Shown in pieces: positions 13,207 through 25,300 of a stretch of DNA of 64,000 nucleotides. Location of the stretch: the NCBI RefSeq assembly GCF_037975245.1, contig NC_092580.1:11187501-11251500 (forward strand), given 5' to 3'. The position numbers were made by a program, and so were the translations under genes. A model generated the notes under the pieces. The model was not told where the DNA came from. It saw only the letters and a list, made by a program, of their open reading frames with translations, and did not search any database. This DNA is from Apostichopus japonicus (taxonomy: Eukaryota; Echinodermata; Holothuroidea; Aspidochirotida; Stichopodidae). The stretch's first letter is position 1. Every line of letters begins with the position of its first letter.

Positions 13207-16200
13207 GGTGAATGCATAAACCATATAGGCTACATCGGGCCTGTAATGCAAATTTTTGCAACATTTCTTTTAATTTCTTCTTTCAAGGCATCTCGGTTTC
13301 TCGATTTTAACAGCGATATCGGAGAGCCGCTGTGTCCGATGCCTCCGAATTAGGCGCCGTTATATCCTCTTGTTCGCCAAAGGCGCACAACAATGCGCCG
13401 CTGGTTTCGAAATATACCAGTACCGCCGGTTGGATCACTCCACCGCGATAGTAATAAATGACCTAATCCAGTGTTTTGCGCAGACGGGGGGAAGGGGATG
13501 CAAGGGGAATAATCATGTATGGCTTTAATTATCTTTCATAATTACCAACGTTAACAACATGCTACGAAAAATTTGTCAAAATATAATTTGTTGATTTATG
13601 TAATTGCATTTGCACGATAGTTAAAATCTGAGAGCGGAAACTTTTGAGCATGGCAAAAAAAAATATTGGTTTCATGCTATATGACTATAAAATTATATCC
13701 CAAACAGACTGAGTCATTGGCTGCTTACATGAACATGTTTACCAAATGACACGACTATTTGACAATGTTTTGACCTTCCGATCATTTCAAATTAATCCTG
13801 ATATATTATCCTGATATATTATCCTGATATATATATAATGATATGACGTGTGACGTATACAATTATTCCCCAAATTCACTGATAATGGTGCTCCCATGTT
13901 TTCTATTTACCTATATAACACAGCGTTGCACCAGTTTCCCACGACCCAAACATGTCAGATTACTGGGAAATGTTAGTTTGCTTTTTAAGTAGAAAGTTTG
14001 CAAGTATCAATGAATACTGAGCTGACCAAGAAAATACGGTTTAAGAGTGTTGGCCTCGTATTGATGACTTCCTTGTGATTAAAACATTTACTCGCAACCA
14101 GGAAACTAACAAACTTGTCTCTTTTTGATAAGAGGATTCTCTCGATAGTAGAAATACACAAGAATTACCATCCCTGTTTCTCTCTCTAAATATTAGACGA
14201 TGACGTCAGCGCTGATATATACCAACGGTGTAAACTTTACTAGAACAATTGATGAAAGTGACGGGGAAGTTAGTAAAAGTTGAATTTAAACAAATCCAAA
14301 GGAATGAGGAAGTACCGGTACCACGAAAGGGATTACTGTAACCCGATTATCTTTAAAACCCGGAAAAAATGTGAAGGAATTTGTGACAATTAGCGAACCA
14401 ACTGATGAAAAGGTTTGAACGAGGAAGATCTGTTTAGCATCTCCCTACCAATTTCTAGTAACCATGCATGTACAAGGAAGATAGCCCCGTTTCATAAGCC
14501 TCTTTCATAAATGTACCAAATGTATAATGGAGAGTGGTATGGTTCGGGATTAGGCCTATATATTTCGTGTTTTCTTGTAGCGAAATTCAAGGACCAAAGT
14601 GTATTTCAGGAAGAAGAATTATCTTAAAAGTTCTTTAAAATGCATTTTTTTTAGCTTTTTGTGTTAGCAAATAAATATATAGGGGGTAATATAGATAGGG
14701 GGTAATAACCCCCCCCCCCCCGACACTCCAACCCTGTGTTTATTTGGCGTTTATAGTTTAGACAGTGAATCCGTGAATATAATATTAACCTATCCGCCTT
14801 CACTATATATAGACCAGTTTTCATAATCATTGACTTGATAAGGATAGGTTACGTTGTTCCTGTAAACTTTTTCTCAGGCTCTGTCAGGTTTATAGGCATA
14901 TGTTCATCTTCCTCTTGTTGCCATAGGTAACAGTAATAGGCCAAGTCCTGTGTATGCGTGAATAAAAAGTACTTCACGGATATCAGAAAACTTTACTCTT
15001 GAGGGTGGGTGGGTGGGTGAGAAGGCGGGACGAATAGGGTGGTATAAATGTAATATGACAGGCGTCGTGTTTGAGAGAGCGCGAAACACCGTGCACCCGA
15101 GCCTAAGAAAAAAAAAAGCGTGCATACGGCACATTGCGTTCAAAATGTGACAGGTTCAATATCATAGGTGTGGGAACCGAATCTCACCGCGCTATGTGCG
15201 CTCTCGCAATTTTCGCGCTTTAGGGAATACTGCATCTCATCCATGGTTCGCGGGCTCCCGGAAACTTGATAATTTGTGTGAAATTATTGGTCGAATTATT
15301 AACATTTATAAACAATGAAATGGTGATTTTTAACTTTTATGTAAACTAACTTACCGACGTTATCATCGATAAGGCCTATAACCTGTATGTCTTCCAGACA
15401 TAATCCATACTTTCAAAAGATAGATAGTATGCATGGTGGTTGTATAGCTCCATGGTCGGTAATATGCAAAACAAGAATGGCTGTAGAAACACTGCCAGGA
15501 TTTTTGCCTGCTAAAGATTTGGGGGGGGGGGGGGACAATAAAAATTCATGACTTGAATAAAAGAAATAATACAACATGATATTTTGTAACAGTCTACGTT
15601 CATGTGTTGAACCATGCTATAAACGGAATAATTAGTAAGTTTGATCATTAATTTTACTACAAAGATGACAATAGCAGGAACTATAGGCCTGGATAATTAT
15701 AAAATACATCCGTGTTGACCTATAAATAAGAAAATCAAACAGCTACAACATTCAGTAAAAAATCCCCAATGATGTAATTAGGGTTATTCCATTTAAGAAA
15801 GACTAAGGATTATACAAATATATATATAGATATAGACTATTTACACGCCTACACTCAACCGAAAATTGCCCTGTGTTGTTTTGTTTCATAAACTTTACCT
15901 GTACAATGGAAACTTCCCGTGGGACTAGTGGGGACGGTGCGTGGGTGTGCGTTTGTATGTGTTTGTGTGCGTAGCGTGACATCAGAACGTTTTACCTTCT
16001 CATCAAACTGACTAACTAAATTTTCTACACTGGCCCGTAACCAGGAATTCTTACCTGAAGGGATACCAATAATTGAAGGACAGGCACAATACTCATATCC
16101 TTCAACTTGTGATTTTTTGTTAACATGACTTGTGACACAGCTAGATGAGAAGGGGTGGGGTGGGGGGGCACAATAGTCTGAAATGAGGTTGACTGTGGGG

Positions 16201-16475
16201 TAGGTCACTCGTGAACCGGCCTGGCCAGGCACTTCGGTCAATATCAAATATGACATGTATAATGATGAAATGGTGATATATAATCATAAACAATTTTCTT
16301 ATTTGGAAGCTAATGACAATTATGATAAAATAACAGATAAGCTACAGTTTGGGCCAGTTTCATGGCCCACAAAAAGGGAACAGTTTGTCGTAATTTATTG
16401 ATTTCAACATGCATAATATAGCAACTTTGTTGTCAGGGATATCGAGATTTTTTTCATTGCACTGACTCTGACCAG

Positions 16476-16577
16476 GCTCAAACCAAGGAGGTTGTACGAG
16501 AACCTCCTTGCTCAAACCATGGAGGTAAAACAGTCTGTTTTACCTCCATGCTCAAACATTTAACTCCATGCTCAAAC
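16476..16577. repeat. Two perfect hairpins separated by GCTCAAAC direct repeats
   Basis: GCTCAAAC occurs at 16476, 16510, 16550 and 16570. Between the first two lies CAAGGAGGTT / 7-nt loop / AACCTCCTTG (16484-16510). Between the next two lies a 16-bp perfect inverted repeat with a 1-nt centre (16518-16533 and 16535-16550, starting CATGGAGGTAAAACAG). Confidence 0.85.
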
Positions 16578-17473
16578 TAGCCTCGGATTGTCCTGGATCG
16601 GACTCGATTCGACACTGCAGGACTCAACTACTGCTCCAGTCGGGTTCATAGCAAACCCACTTTCTTCCTGGTGAATTCAAACGACTGGTTTGATCAAATC
16701 CTAGTAATTAGGGCTAGGTCTTCAATAGAAGTGCCTAAACCCCAGCTTTAACCCATACAATTAGCTATTGTAAATAGGATTTATCTATTTGCCTTAGAAA
16801 GAGAACTCTCTATCGGCTTTTCCTTCCTAATTTGGTCCGATGACGAAATCGATCAGCAAAAAGCCCGTTCTATTGTCGGAACTTCTTTGAATGACGTAAT
16901 TACTGAACGCCCCTCCCCCTTCATGAATAAGGAAACAACCCAAAAGAATGAATTGAGACAAGATTCGCCAACGTTGGGGTTACCGTTCTTTACTTATTTC
17001 ATCGAAATACAAAGAGTGAATTTATATCGAAGCAAAAGACAGCAGCCGACACAGTCATCTACATCCTAACAAAATTAGAGTTCGTGTTTTTCAAGGTAAG
17101 AAAATTTAAATTTACGTAAGTAGTTGTAACGTAAGCAATCGGTCCTAACGTTAGGTGAATTAGGCTAGATAATACAGTAACAACAGCAATGCATGTATGT
17201 AGAAACTTTGTAAAACTTGTATTGAGCTGGTATTGAACTGGTATTGAACTGGTACTGTTCATAACTTTCTATTTGTAATACTGTACTAATAGCTTCAATA
17301 CCATTCATATTTATACGCAAATCACAGCTAGAGTAACCATAAAGTATAATTCATCCCTTTTAGAGACTGCACTGACACACCAAAGATCCACAAATCCTTA
17401 CCTGCAGTATGCTTATATATGATACAGGAGTCCTAGTCATACAGTATGCATGGTAGTGTACAGCCCTGATTTT

Positions 17474-18140
17474 GGGTGTTACTAAAACGAATGACAATTG
17501 CGTTACACATAACGAATGACAATATGTTGTACACACTAAAAAATTGCGTTGACTAAAACGAATGACAGTGAAAGCCAGCACAGACATTTGCTTCAACCGG
17601 ATATCACAGTTCAGACTTCGTGGGTATATTAAAGCCACGCAAACCGAGTGGACACGAAGTGCGTGGCTTACAGATCTAGTAAAGTACGGACGAGATACAA
17701 ACGCACCTTATAGTAAGCGAAATTGTAAGTCTGAGTTTCAAAAGTAAATTAAACGTCATTTTTCCGATATTAATTGTTAGAAACTAACAATACTATAATC
17801 TTGAAACGGCTTCAGTTATCTTTCGATATAAATCTACAGAGGTAAATGTCAAAAGCACAGCGCGCACTCCACCGCATTCTCACACAAAACTTTCCCTGTG
17901 GCTCCTATCCCTAAATTACACCAAAACCCTGCAACCACGTAACATGCGATTTTTCTCAAATCAGTTTTGCGCAGAAAACCAATAACCGCATTTACTCCAC
18001 TCCATTAATCATTCTATCTCCACTCACCACTGTCCTTCGTTGTCATTCGCTGCCATTCGCTGTCATTCGCGAATGATAATTAACCCTGTACAAAGTCAAT
18101 TGTGATTCGGTGATTCGCTCTCATTCGTTTTAGTTTGTCC
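17474..18140. mobile_element. 667-bp MITE with imperfect TIRs and a 9-bp target duplication
   Basis: CCTGATTTT stands at 17465-17473 and again at 18141-18149, directly outside the element. The ends are inverted copies: left GGGTGTTACTAAAACGAATG, right (read inward) GGACAAACTAAAACGAATGA. Subterminal copies of CGAATGAC / GTCATTCG recur inside near both ends, and an internal hairpin GCCACGCA..TGCGTGGC lies at about 17634-17667. There is no transposase frame. A 9-bp duplication is typical of Mutator-like (MULE) elements; that assignment is inference. Confidence 0.75.
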
Positions 18141-18149
18141 CCTGATTTT

Positions 18150-19313
18150 CAACGTTTTTGTTTTGTTTGCAGCCCATGTTAAGATCTCCCTAGCCTAGAT
18201 GTCACCCATAAATGTCTAAGACCAACTGTAACATTAAATAATACCCCTTGGTGATTAAACTGCAATGTGATGTGATTGCAATTGATTCCCATTGAGAATT
18301 AAGATCTGTAGTAAAAAACAGCATACACATTTATTAAACTTGCAATGAAATTCACCTTTGTACTGGGGGGGTGGGGGTGGGGGAAGGTTAGCTTGTGACC
18401 CACATTAAACGTTTGGTGACCCATGTTTGTGATGCGAGCCAAAATTTGTGAAGACTGGGTGTAGACATGGTAATTTCGTGTAAATATTCCCCTTTACATG
18501 TATGATTTCTTAGTTAGCTACGTTGTTGAATCCTGTAGTTGCAATGTTTGATTATCGTTTCGTAACTTTTTATTGCATATTTAACCTGCATTGTTACAAT
18601 TGCTATATAGTATTTTAACAGAATTCTGTTAAATATTTTAAATAAACTCTTTTCATGCTCTAATCATGTTCATTTCTCAATCGGAATAACACAGTAATGT
18701 TTAATGCATGCATCCCCCTTCCCTCTCCTCCCCGCTAGAAGGTTTTTGACCCAACGTCTTTCCAACTAAATTTTTATAGAATATGATCAAACTGATACCA
18801 ATATTAGAAAACAATTGAAAATTAGCATTATTTGTGGAGGGAATAAATTGATATTTTTGCAACAAAATGTTGTCTGGTCAGCTTATTGAAAGTGTCTGGG
18901 GTATGGAAACATTTTAAAAATAATTTAGTACAATCAAGTAGCAGGAATTGGTAACTTGTGGTTATTCATCTTCAGTTTGAATCAATTGCAATGATCTTTT
19001 GAGCACATGTGTACGTGTACTGTTGGCATACATGTTTGGAAAATCAACAGAAATTGATGGATAAAAACATTAACATACTGCTTTATATGATAAACTGCTG
19101 GTCCTGGTGTACAGTATAAAATAACTATTGAGAGAGAACAGTCTTAACTTAAGATCATGAGTTTTTTAATATAATTTTTCATTATAATAAATCTTTTTAT
19201 GAGATATTAATCTCTTTCTGTAACTTAAATCTCTTTTATATTCCTGTGTCTTTTTTGTTTGTTTTCTTGTTTTAGATTTTCTTTTTTTATTGTGAACCAA
19301 ATAAACGAGCGAG
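18150..19313. other. Upstream flank of the plus-strand DD3-3-like gene
   Basis: AT-rich, with no coding signal. A pyrimidine-rich TTGTTTTAG just before the start codon (about 19267-19275) could be the acceptor of a 5' UTR intron, which would put the true promoter further upstream. A G-run lies near 18365. Confidence 0.4.
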
Positions 19314-22300
19314 ATGCACTTGCGCTGTGCAGCTATTTTAACTTTTTCGGTGGCAGCTGTGCTGGGTGATGTCTATTTCCACAACCCCAGGGGGAGCAAC
19401 AACCGCCTAAATGAGCAATCTGCCGAAAGGACAAACGCTAACCGTCTGTTTGACTCACAGGTAACATTATAATCTCTTATTTTGAACACGGTTTGAGGTT
19501 AGCAGGTTTGAGGTTAGCAGGTTATTTCAGCCCTGAGGAGTAATCCCTTCAGTCAACATTAATAACCGTGTGGGTTTTGGGTGTGTCACTGGCAGTTTGC
19601 AAAATGAAATGCAATGGCAAGCCATCTTAAAATTAGGGGATACATATTTGTTACTTAATGTGCTTACAAATGTTAAATATTGTCACCATGACAACTGTTA
19701 AGCTGATCAAAATGTATACAGGCGTGTAGCGAGGAATTTGCCAAGGGAGGGGCGAAACTGTAGGCAAACTGTCAGAGCCGTAGATACGGCATTGCAAACT
19801 ATCTAAGCGTAGCGCCACCATGAGTTGGCGCGAAGCGTACAAGAAAATTTTGGCTGAAAATGCCTCCCAGATCGCTGGAAATGGCACTTCCCAGGCCTTG
19901 TAAGTTGCATCTTAGCATTTTCTCTGTTGAAATTAGTAGCAATATCATAAAAACATACAAGAAAAATATACTTAAGGGGGAGGGGGGCGGTTGCCCTCTT
20001 CGCCCCACCTTGGCTACGTGCCTGAATGCATACATGACAGCTTGACACATCTAGCCAAAACTGTGGAGTGTAAATGAGGTTCTAGTCCCTGACCTAGTGA
20101 TTTGATTTAGTCATAATGTTTGCTGTGTTAAGTGCAAATTTGAAAGAGTTGCTGTAGACCTTGGATTCTGTTTACAGACAGTCCAAACCATATGAAGAGA
20201 GGACTTTGTTGCACCCCAAAAACATTCTTTTGCCTTGGACGTTTAAATTTGACATTTTGAATTTTTTTCGTAGAACAATAATCGAGGTGGCTACAATGCG
20301 GGTGATGAAGGCGAGAATGCAGCTAATAACGAAAATCAACAGTACAGAATGGTAAGTGGAACCATGTTTGTGAATTGGCACCAAAACAGAGAAGTAAATT
20401 TACATAAATAATTATTTTTTAAATTTACATAAATTTATATACATGGTCACTTTCGGTGATCATACACTGTAGAAGAGCTAGTTTTGCTTGAAAGCCCTAC
20501 GAAAACCAAACACTGGCCAATCACTTGCTTTTAAATTGAATTTTTGTACAGTACCTCACACGTGATCCAGCTTTTCTCTAAAGACCGCATCTAGTTGTTT
20601 AACAATATTTTTTTTTTTTCCACTATTCAGTTGTTCACTTCCTGTTACAAAAGTGCTCGATACATAGAAGTAGAGCAAGTATATAATATAGTATACCCAT
20701 ACAGTAACATACAGCATGTTGTTACTCGAGTTTCACGCCTGCAGTATGCATCATACAACACACTGCAGGCGTGAAACTCGAGTAACAACATGCTGTCAGT
20801 TACCGTATAGATATACTATATTATATATAAATACATATATATATATATATTGGTACACACATACTTGTCTTTGAGCAATGCCATAACACACAACTCGTAT
20901 ATATACTGTAGTAAAGCCTATTTGGAGGTGTTTTTCTTACTGATCACGTTCGTTATGATGAACATGATGATGATAAAGGTTCATATGCTACGTTGTTGCT
21001 AACCGTATCAAAATGTCAAGAAACTTGTTCAGTCAATCCTGTTAAATTTCTAAAACTGTATCATGCTTGCATGTTGATCTAATATTTTAAACCACATATA
21101 ATAAAAAGGTGAAATGCCCTGTGTATCAGAATCAATTATGAAAACCAGTCAAATGTCTTCTACACTTCAGTATCAGTACATTGTGTTATAGCTATGGGAC
21201 CCTTCATTTGAAAATCCATTTAATAAAAAAGTTCATCCTTTTTTACTACATTTTTTCGTAATATTCCATTTTTCAAAAAACAAATATTCAGTAGCAGATG
21301 TAAGACTAGCATATCAATGAAATAAACAAGAAATGCACTTGTACTATTTCCCCCCGAAATATTTGATTTCCTTAATATGTGTGTTTACACAGTGCACCCT
21401 TATTTCATGATCTAGGTTAACATATATGTTTACTCTATTCACTGGAACACCAAAAAAACTCAATATGCAGTGTTTAAAGCAGCTTTCTGCAATTTTGCAT
21501 ATATATATGGTGCTCTGCACTTGAAATTCCATTTCATACAAAGCTCAGCACGTTTAACTACATTTTTTTTCCTTTTCTAAGTTAATAATTTTCAGTAGCA
21601 GACCTGTTTACGGTAAGACTAGCACATGAATAAAATAAACAAGGAATTCAATTGAATTTTTCTGATTTTTTTCTCTCAGAATACTTGATTTCATAAGTCT
21701 GTTTGTTAACAAAGTGCACCCTTAAAAAAAACAAATCAGTAACTCAGTACTCAAATCTCTCAATATGCAGTGTTTAAAGCAGCTTTGTGGGTATCACAGG
21801 GCAGGGATCAGGGAAGTAAAATCCCCCTTAGAAGACTTAGTACATATGAACTCCTTTCAATCCATCAAGACTCCAGATGGTTATTACCCATGGACAAAAA
21901 CGCTTCAACCTCTTGAGCTCTTAAGCTGAGCTGTCTAAAGAATGGAAGTAAAACTTCACTTTTGGAAGTCTCAAAAGAATGACAAGTTTCACTTGAAAAT
22001 CTCTAAGAGGTACTTTTTCAAAATACTCTGGTTATGTCAGTGCACTAATACAGCTCTGTTGTTTGCTCTATGCTATGCTGGGCTGCAATTAAATGTCTGG
22101 TATTAAAGTTTAGTAGAATATATGTGATAACAATTTTGTTACCCATGTCTTAATTGATGGCGATTAAATCAAACACTCTTTTACAAAATCGTCCAAAGTC
22201 TGGGTTTAGACAATGAGTGGGTTGACTTTTCGACCCGCTTTGGCCGTCCTCGTAAAGCCTTTTGACTAAGCATGACATAGTCAGATTTAAAAGTGCTTAA

Positions 22301-25300
22301 AATACGAATAATAGATTCTTTTGTCAAGTTTAATCTTTAGAAGGAAGCATAAAAGAGAGAGGGTTTTTTAGGCAAGGTCATTTCCTGGAACTCTGATTCC
22401 ACTGATTGGTAATTGTGTAATCACGCGGTCATTCCAACAGGGTCCTTATTGTTGAATGTTGGGTAAAGGTAAACATCATTGTAGGCTTAGTTACTTCCTT
22501 ACTTAGTTACTTAAGTTACTTCCGTCTGTGTTCAAGGCATCCACATAGATTATTTTGCATGGCCAGGATACTGTTTTGATTGATCAATATATCCATTAGC
22601 ATGTTATGAAGGCACTGAATATTCATCATATTCATGGTTGCCAACATGGTGACATCATTGTATGCAAATTAGTTTTGATGCCCCTCAGCATGTTAGTTTC
22701 CACGAGCAATAAAGAAAGAAAGAAAGAATTAACGTGACAAATGGTGGCGCTGTTCATTTCTTCGATGGTTACGATAATAACCTTTCTTTCAGTTCACAAT
22801 TAGGACCATGTCTGTGAGTGTTTGACAATTTGGCTTGGACCCAATATATGTGTACAGTAATACCATAATTAGACGTAAAGTACTGTATGTGCAACCCTGT
22901 CAATATCTGCTTATGACCCTTTGACATCACTTGATGATCATAGTATGCATGTCTTATGAAGAGAGATGTAATAAATGAATCCAACCATTCCCCCCTCCCT
23001 TTGACCAAGTCCAATCCCTCAAGATTATCCTACTCCCCCTCCCCCCGCTCCCTCCCATATACCAACTCTTTCCATCCAAGTTTTGCATAGTAATTTCATT
23101 TGTGCAGATGAATACTCGTTTAAGTTTGCATGTAACATCCATGATTGTGTAGCCCAGGTACATGGCGTGATCGAAGGGGGAATGAGGGAGGGGGGAGGGG
23201 GGCTATGCTTATATGGTTAAAAAAGGCAGGATAAAAATTCCTGTACTATGAGTATGTATATACTGTATACAGATCCTTGATGATTTACTTAAATTACCAG
23301 TGATCATCAAGGGTGGATGGCACGATCGGGTTTGTAGCCGAACCAGATGCCGGTCCCTTTTCCACATACCTGCACTACTGTATGTGTTCAAACTAGGGTG
23401 ACTTGCACTATCATAATAGTACTCAATTCCCGTGATAAGTGGTATTAGATAATTAGCTAAAATTACATATATAATAGACTCTTTTACCAGTGTCTAATAA
23501 CTGGTATTGAAACCAAATTTTGGTTGTTTGTTTGGTTCCAAGGTTATCTTTCACACAATTGAAATCTGTTCACCCATGGCAACAAAGCCAGTCTCACAAT
23601 TTAAGCCATTGTGTATCGTCTAGAGACCAGGAATTTGCTATGTGACTCAAAGATTTTAATTAACTCATATTGAAAAGAAAATATGGTTAAAAAGATTTAT
23701 GACTCATAATCATAATCATATTCCAAAGAACTGTAAAATTGTCAATCTTTGTGATATCTCTTTTGTTAACCTTTGAAATAATATATATAATAGATAGATA
23801 TGATAAATTCTAATTGAACTGTGTCTACAGCCTAACTAAGCATACAGTCAGTATATGGTGTTTTTAAATTAATTGCATAGTCACTCTCTTATTGAACAGT
23901 GAGTAAGCTTAAAGATTTTAATTAATTTCATATTGAATAGAAAATATGGTTAAAAAGATGTTTGAATCATAATCATATTCCAAAGAACTGTAAATTGTCA
24001 ATCTTTGTGATATCTCTTTTGTTAACCTTTGAAATAATATGTTAAAGTCTCATTGAACTGTGTCTACAGCCTAACTAAGCATACTGTATATGGCGTTTTT
24101 AAAATTAATTGCATAGTCACTGTCTTATAGAACCGTGAGTAAGCGGGGACTTGATCCGCTCAAAGTTACACGCCTGGAGTTTCATGAATATTCATAATGC
24201 ACATGACTAATATATATATATATCCATCCATCTGTTTGTCTATGACAGAATATTTCACACCATCGCAAGGTTGGTACTATTAATAGAAACTTGAACTGTT
24301 TATTTTACGGTAAAATCAAGTTCCAAACCCAAGGTTGTTGTACTCTTTCACAAAGATTACAAGCATTTTATTGCCCTCAGATTTGCTTGACCTTTGACCT
24401 ACTGTACCTGACTGATTATAAGCGTTATCACGATCTGTAGTCGTCTTCCCCGTATTTGTCATGCGCTTTCAGATCCATTGTGGTCTAGAATGTTGTACCG
24501 AAGATTAAAGATTGCTCTCCTTCCAATCACCTAGGCCAGCTGACCCTTCCCCATCCCCTTCCCTTCCCCCATTCCCCTTCCCCTTCGGATTTTGACTAGT
24601 GGTCAACTTTGTAGATGTATGTCCGTACAAAATCTATGTTCCTTTGCATGGGGGAGCGGCACTACTTGTAAAGCCTTGTTTTCTAGGCCATTGCAAGGTT
24701 TTCTAGGCCACTTCGTTCCTCGTTGTATTTACATAAATGTTAGTAACTATTTACTGTTAAACCTGTATATTGAGGAGAAACAAATGAAATGAAATAGGGC
24801 TTAGTGAGTACAGTACAGTATGTGTGTATGATTAGCAATGATAGAGGTGAGCTGTGTTAAGTTGAGGCTTACAAAAATTAACGTACCGAGATTTGGAATA
24901 GTGGCAACTTAAATCTCAACGAGGTGTAGAGTAGGAAAGGTTTGAAATGGTACACTGTATGTACTCAGGTGACGAAACTACCCCCCTCCCCTCCCCAATC
25001 CCCTTGGATCTCCTAGACAAGATATGGTCACCTATATAGGCTGAATGATGATAAAATTACATTAATTGGACAGGTCTTCTTGTACAGATTTCAGTGTGAG
25101 TTTACAATTAGTTGAATAAACTGTAATAAACTTCCTGTCAATCTACAGCAGGATGGTGGAATATCAGTGGCTTCATATAGGACTGTAGAAATTAAACTCG
25201 TCAGAAATAAACCTTCCTGTTTCACGTTCAACAAAAAAACTTAGGTTTTGATTCAAAAGGCATGAATGTCAAGTATTTTAAGGCAAGTTCACTCAGAGAG

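Larger units (their letters stand above)
10981..17464. other. Intergenic region between the head-to-head DD3-3-like genes
   Basis: No convincing exon was seen on either strand. It presumably contains the 5' UTR and promoter of the minus-strand gene near 11000, but no core promoter element can be pinned down. It holds microsatellites at 12490-12712 and 13107-13206, C or G homopolymers near 12411, 14709 and 15521, and the paired hairpins at 16476-16577. Confidence 0.6.
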
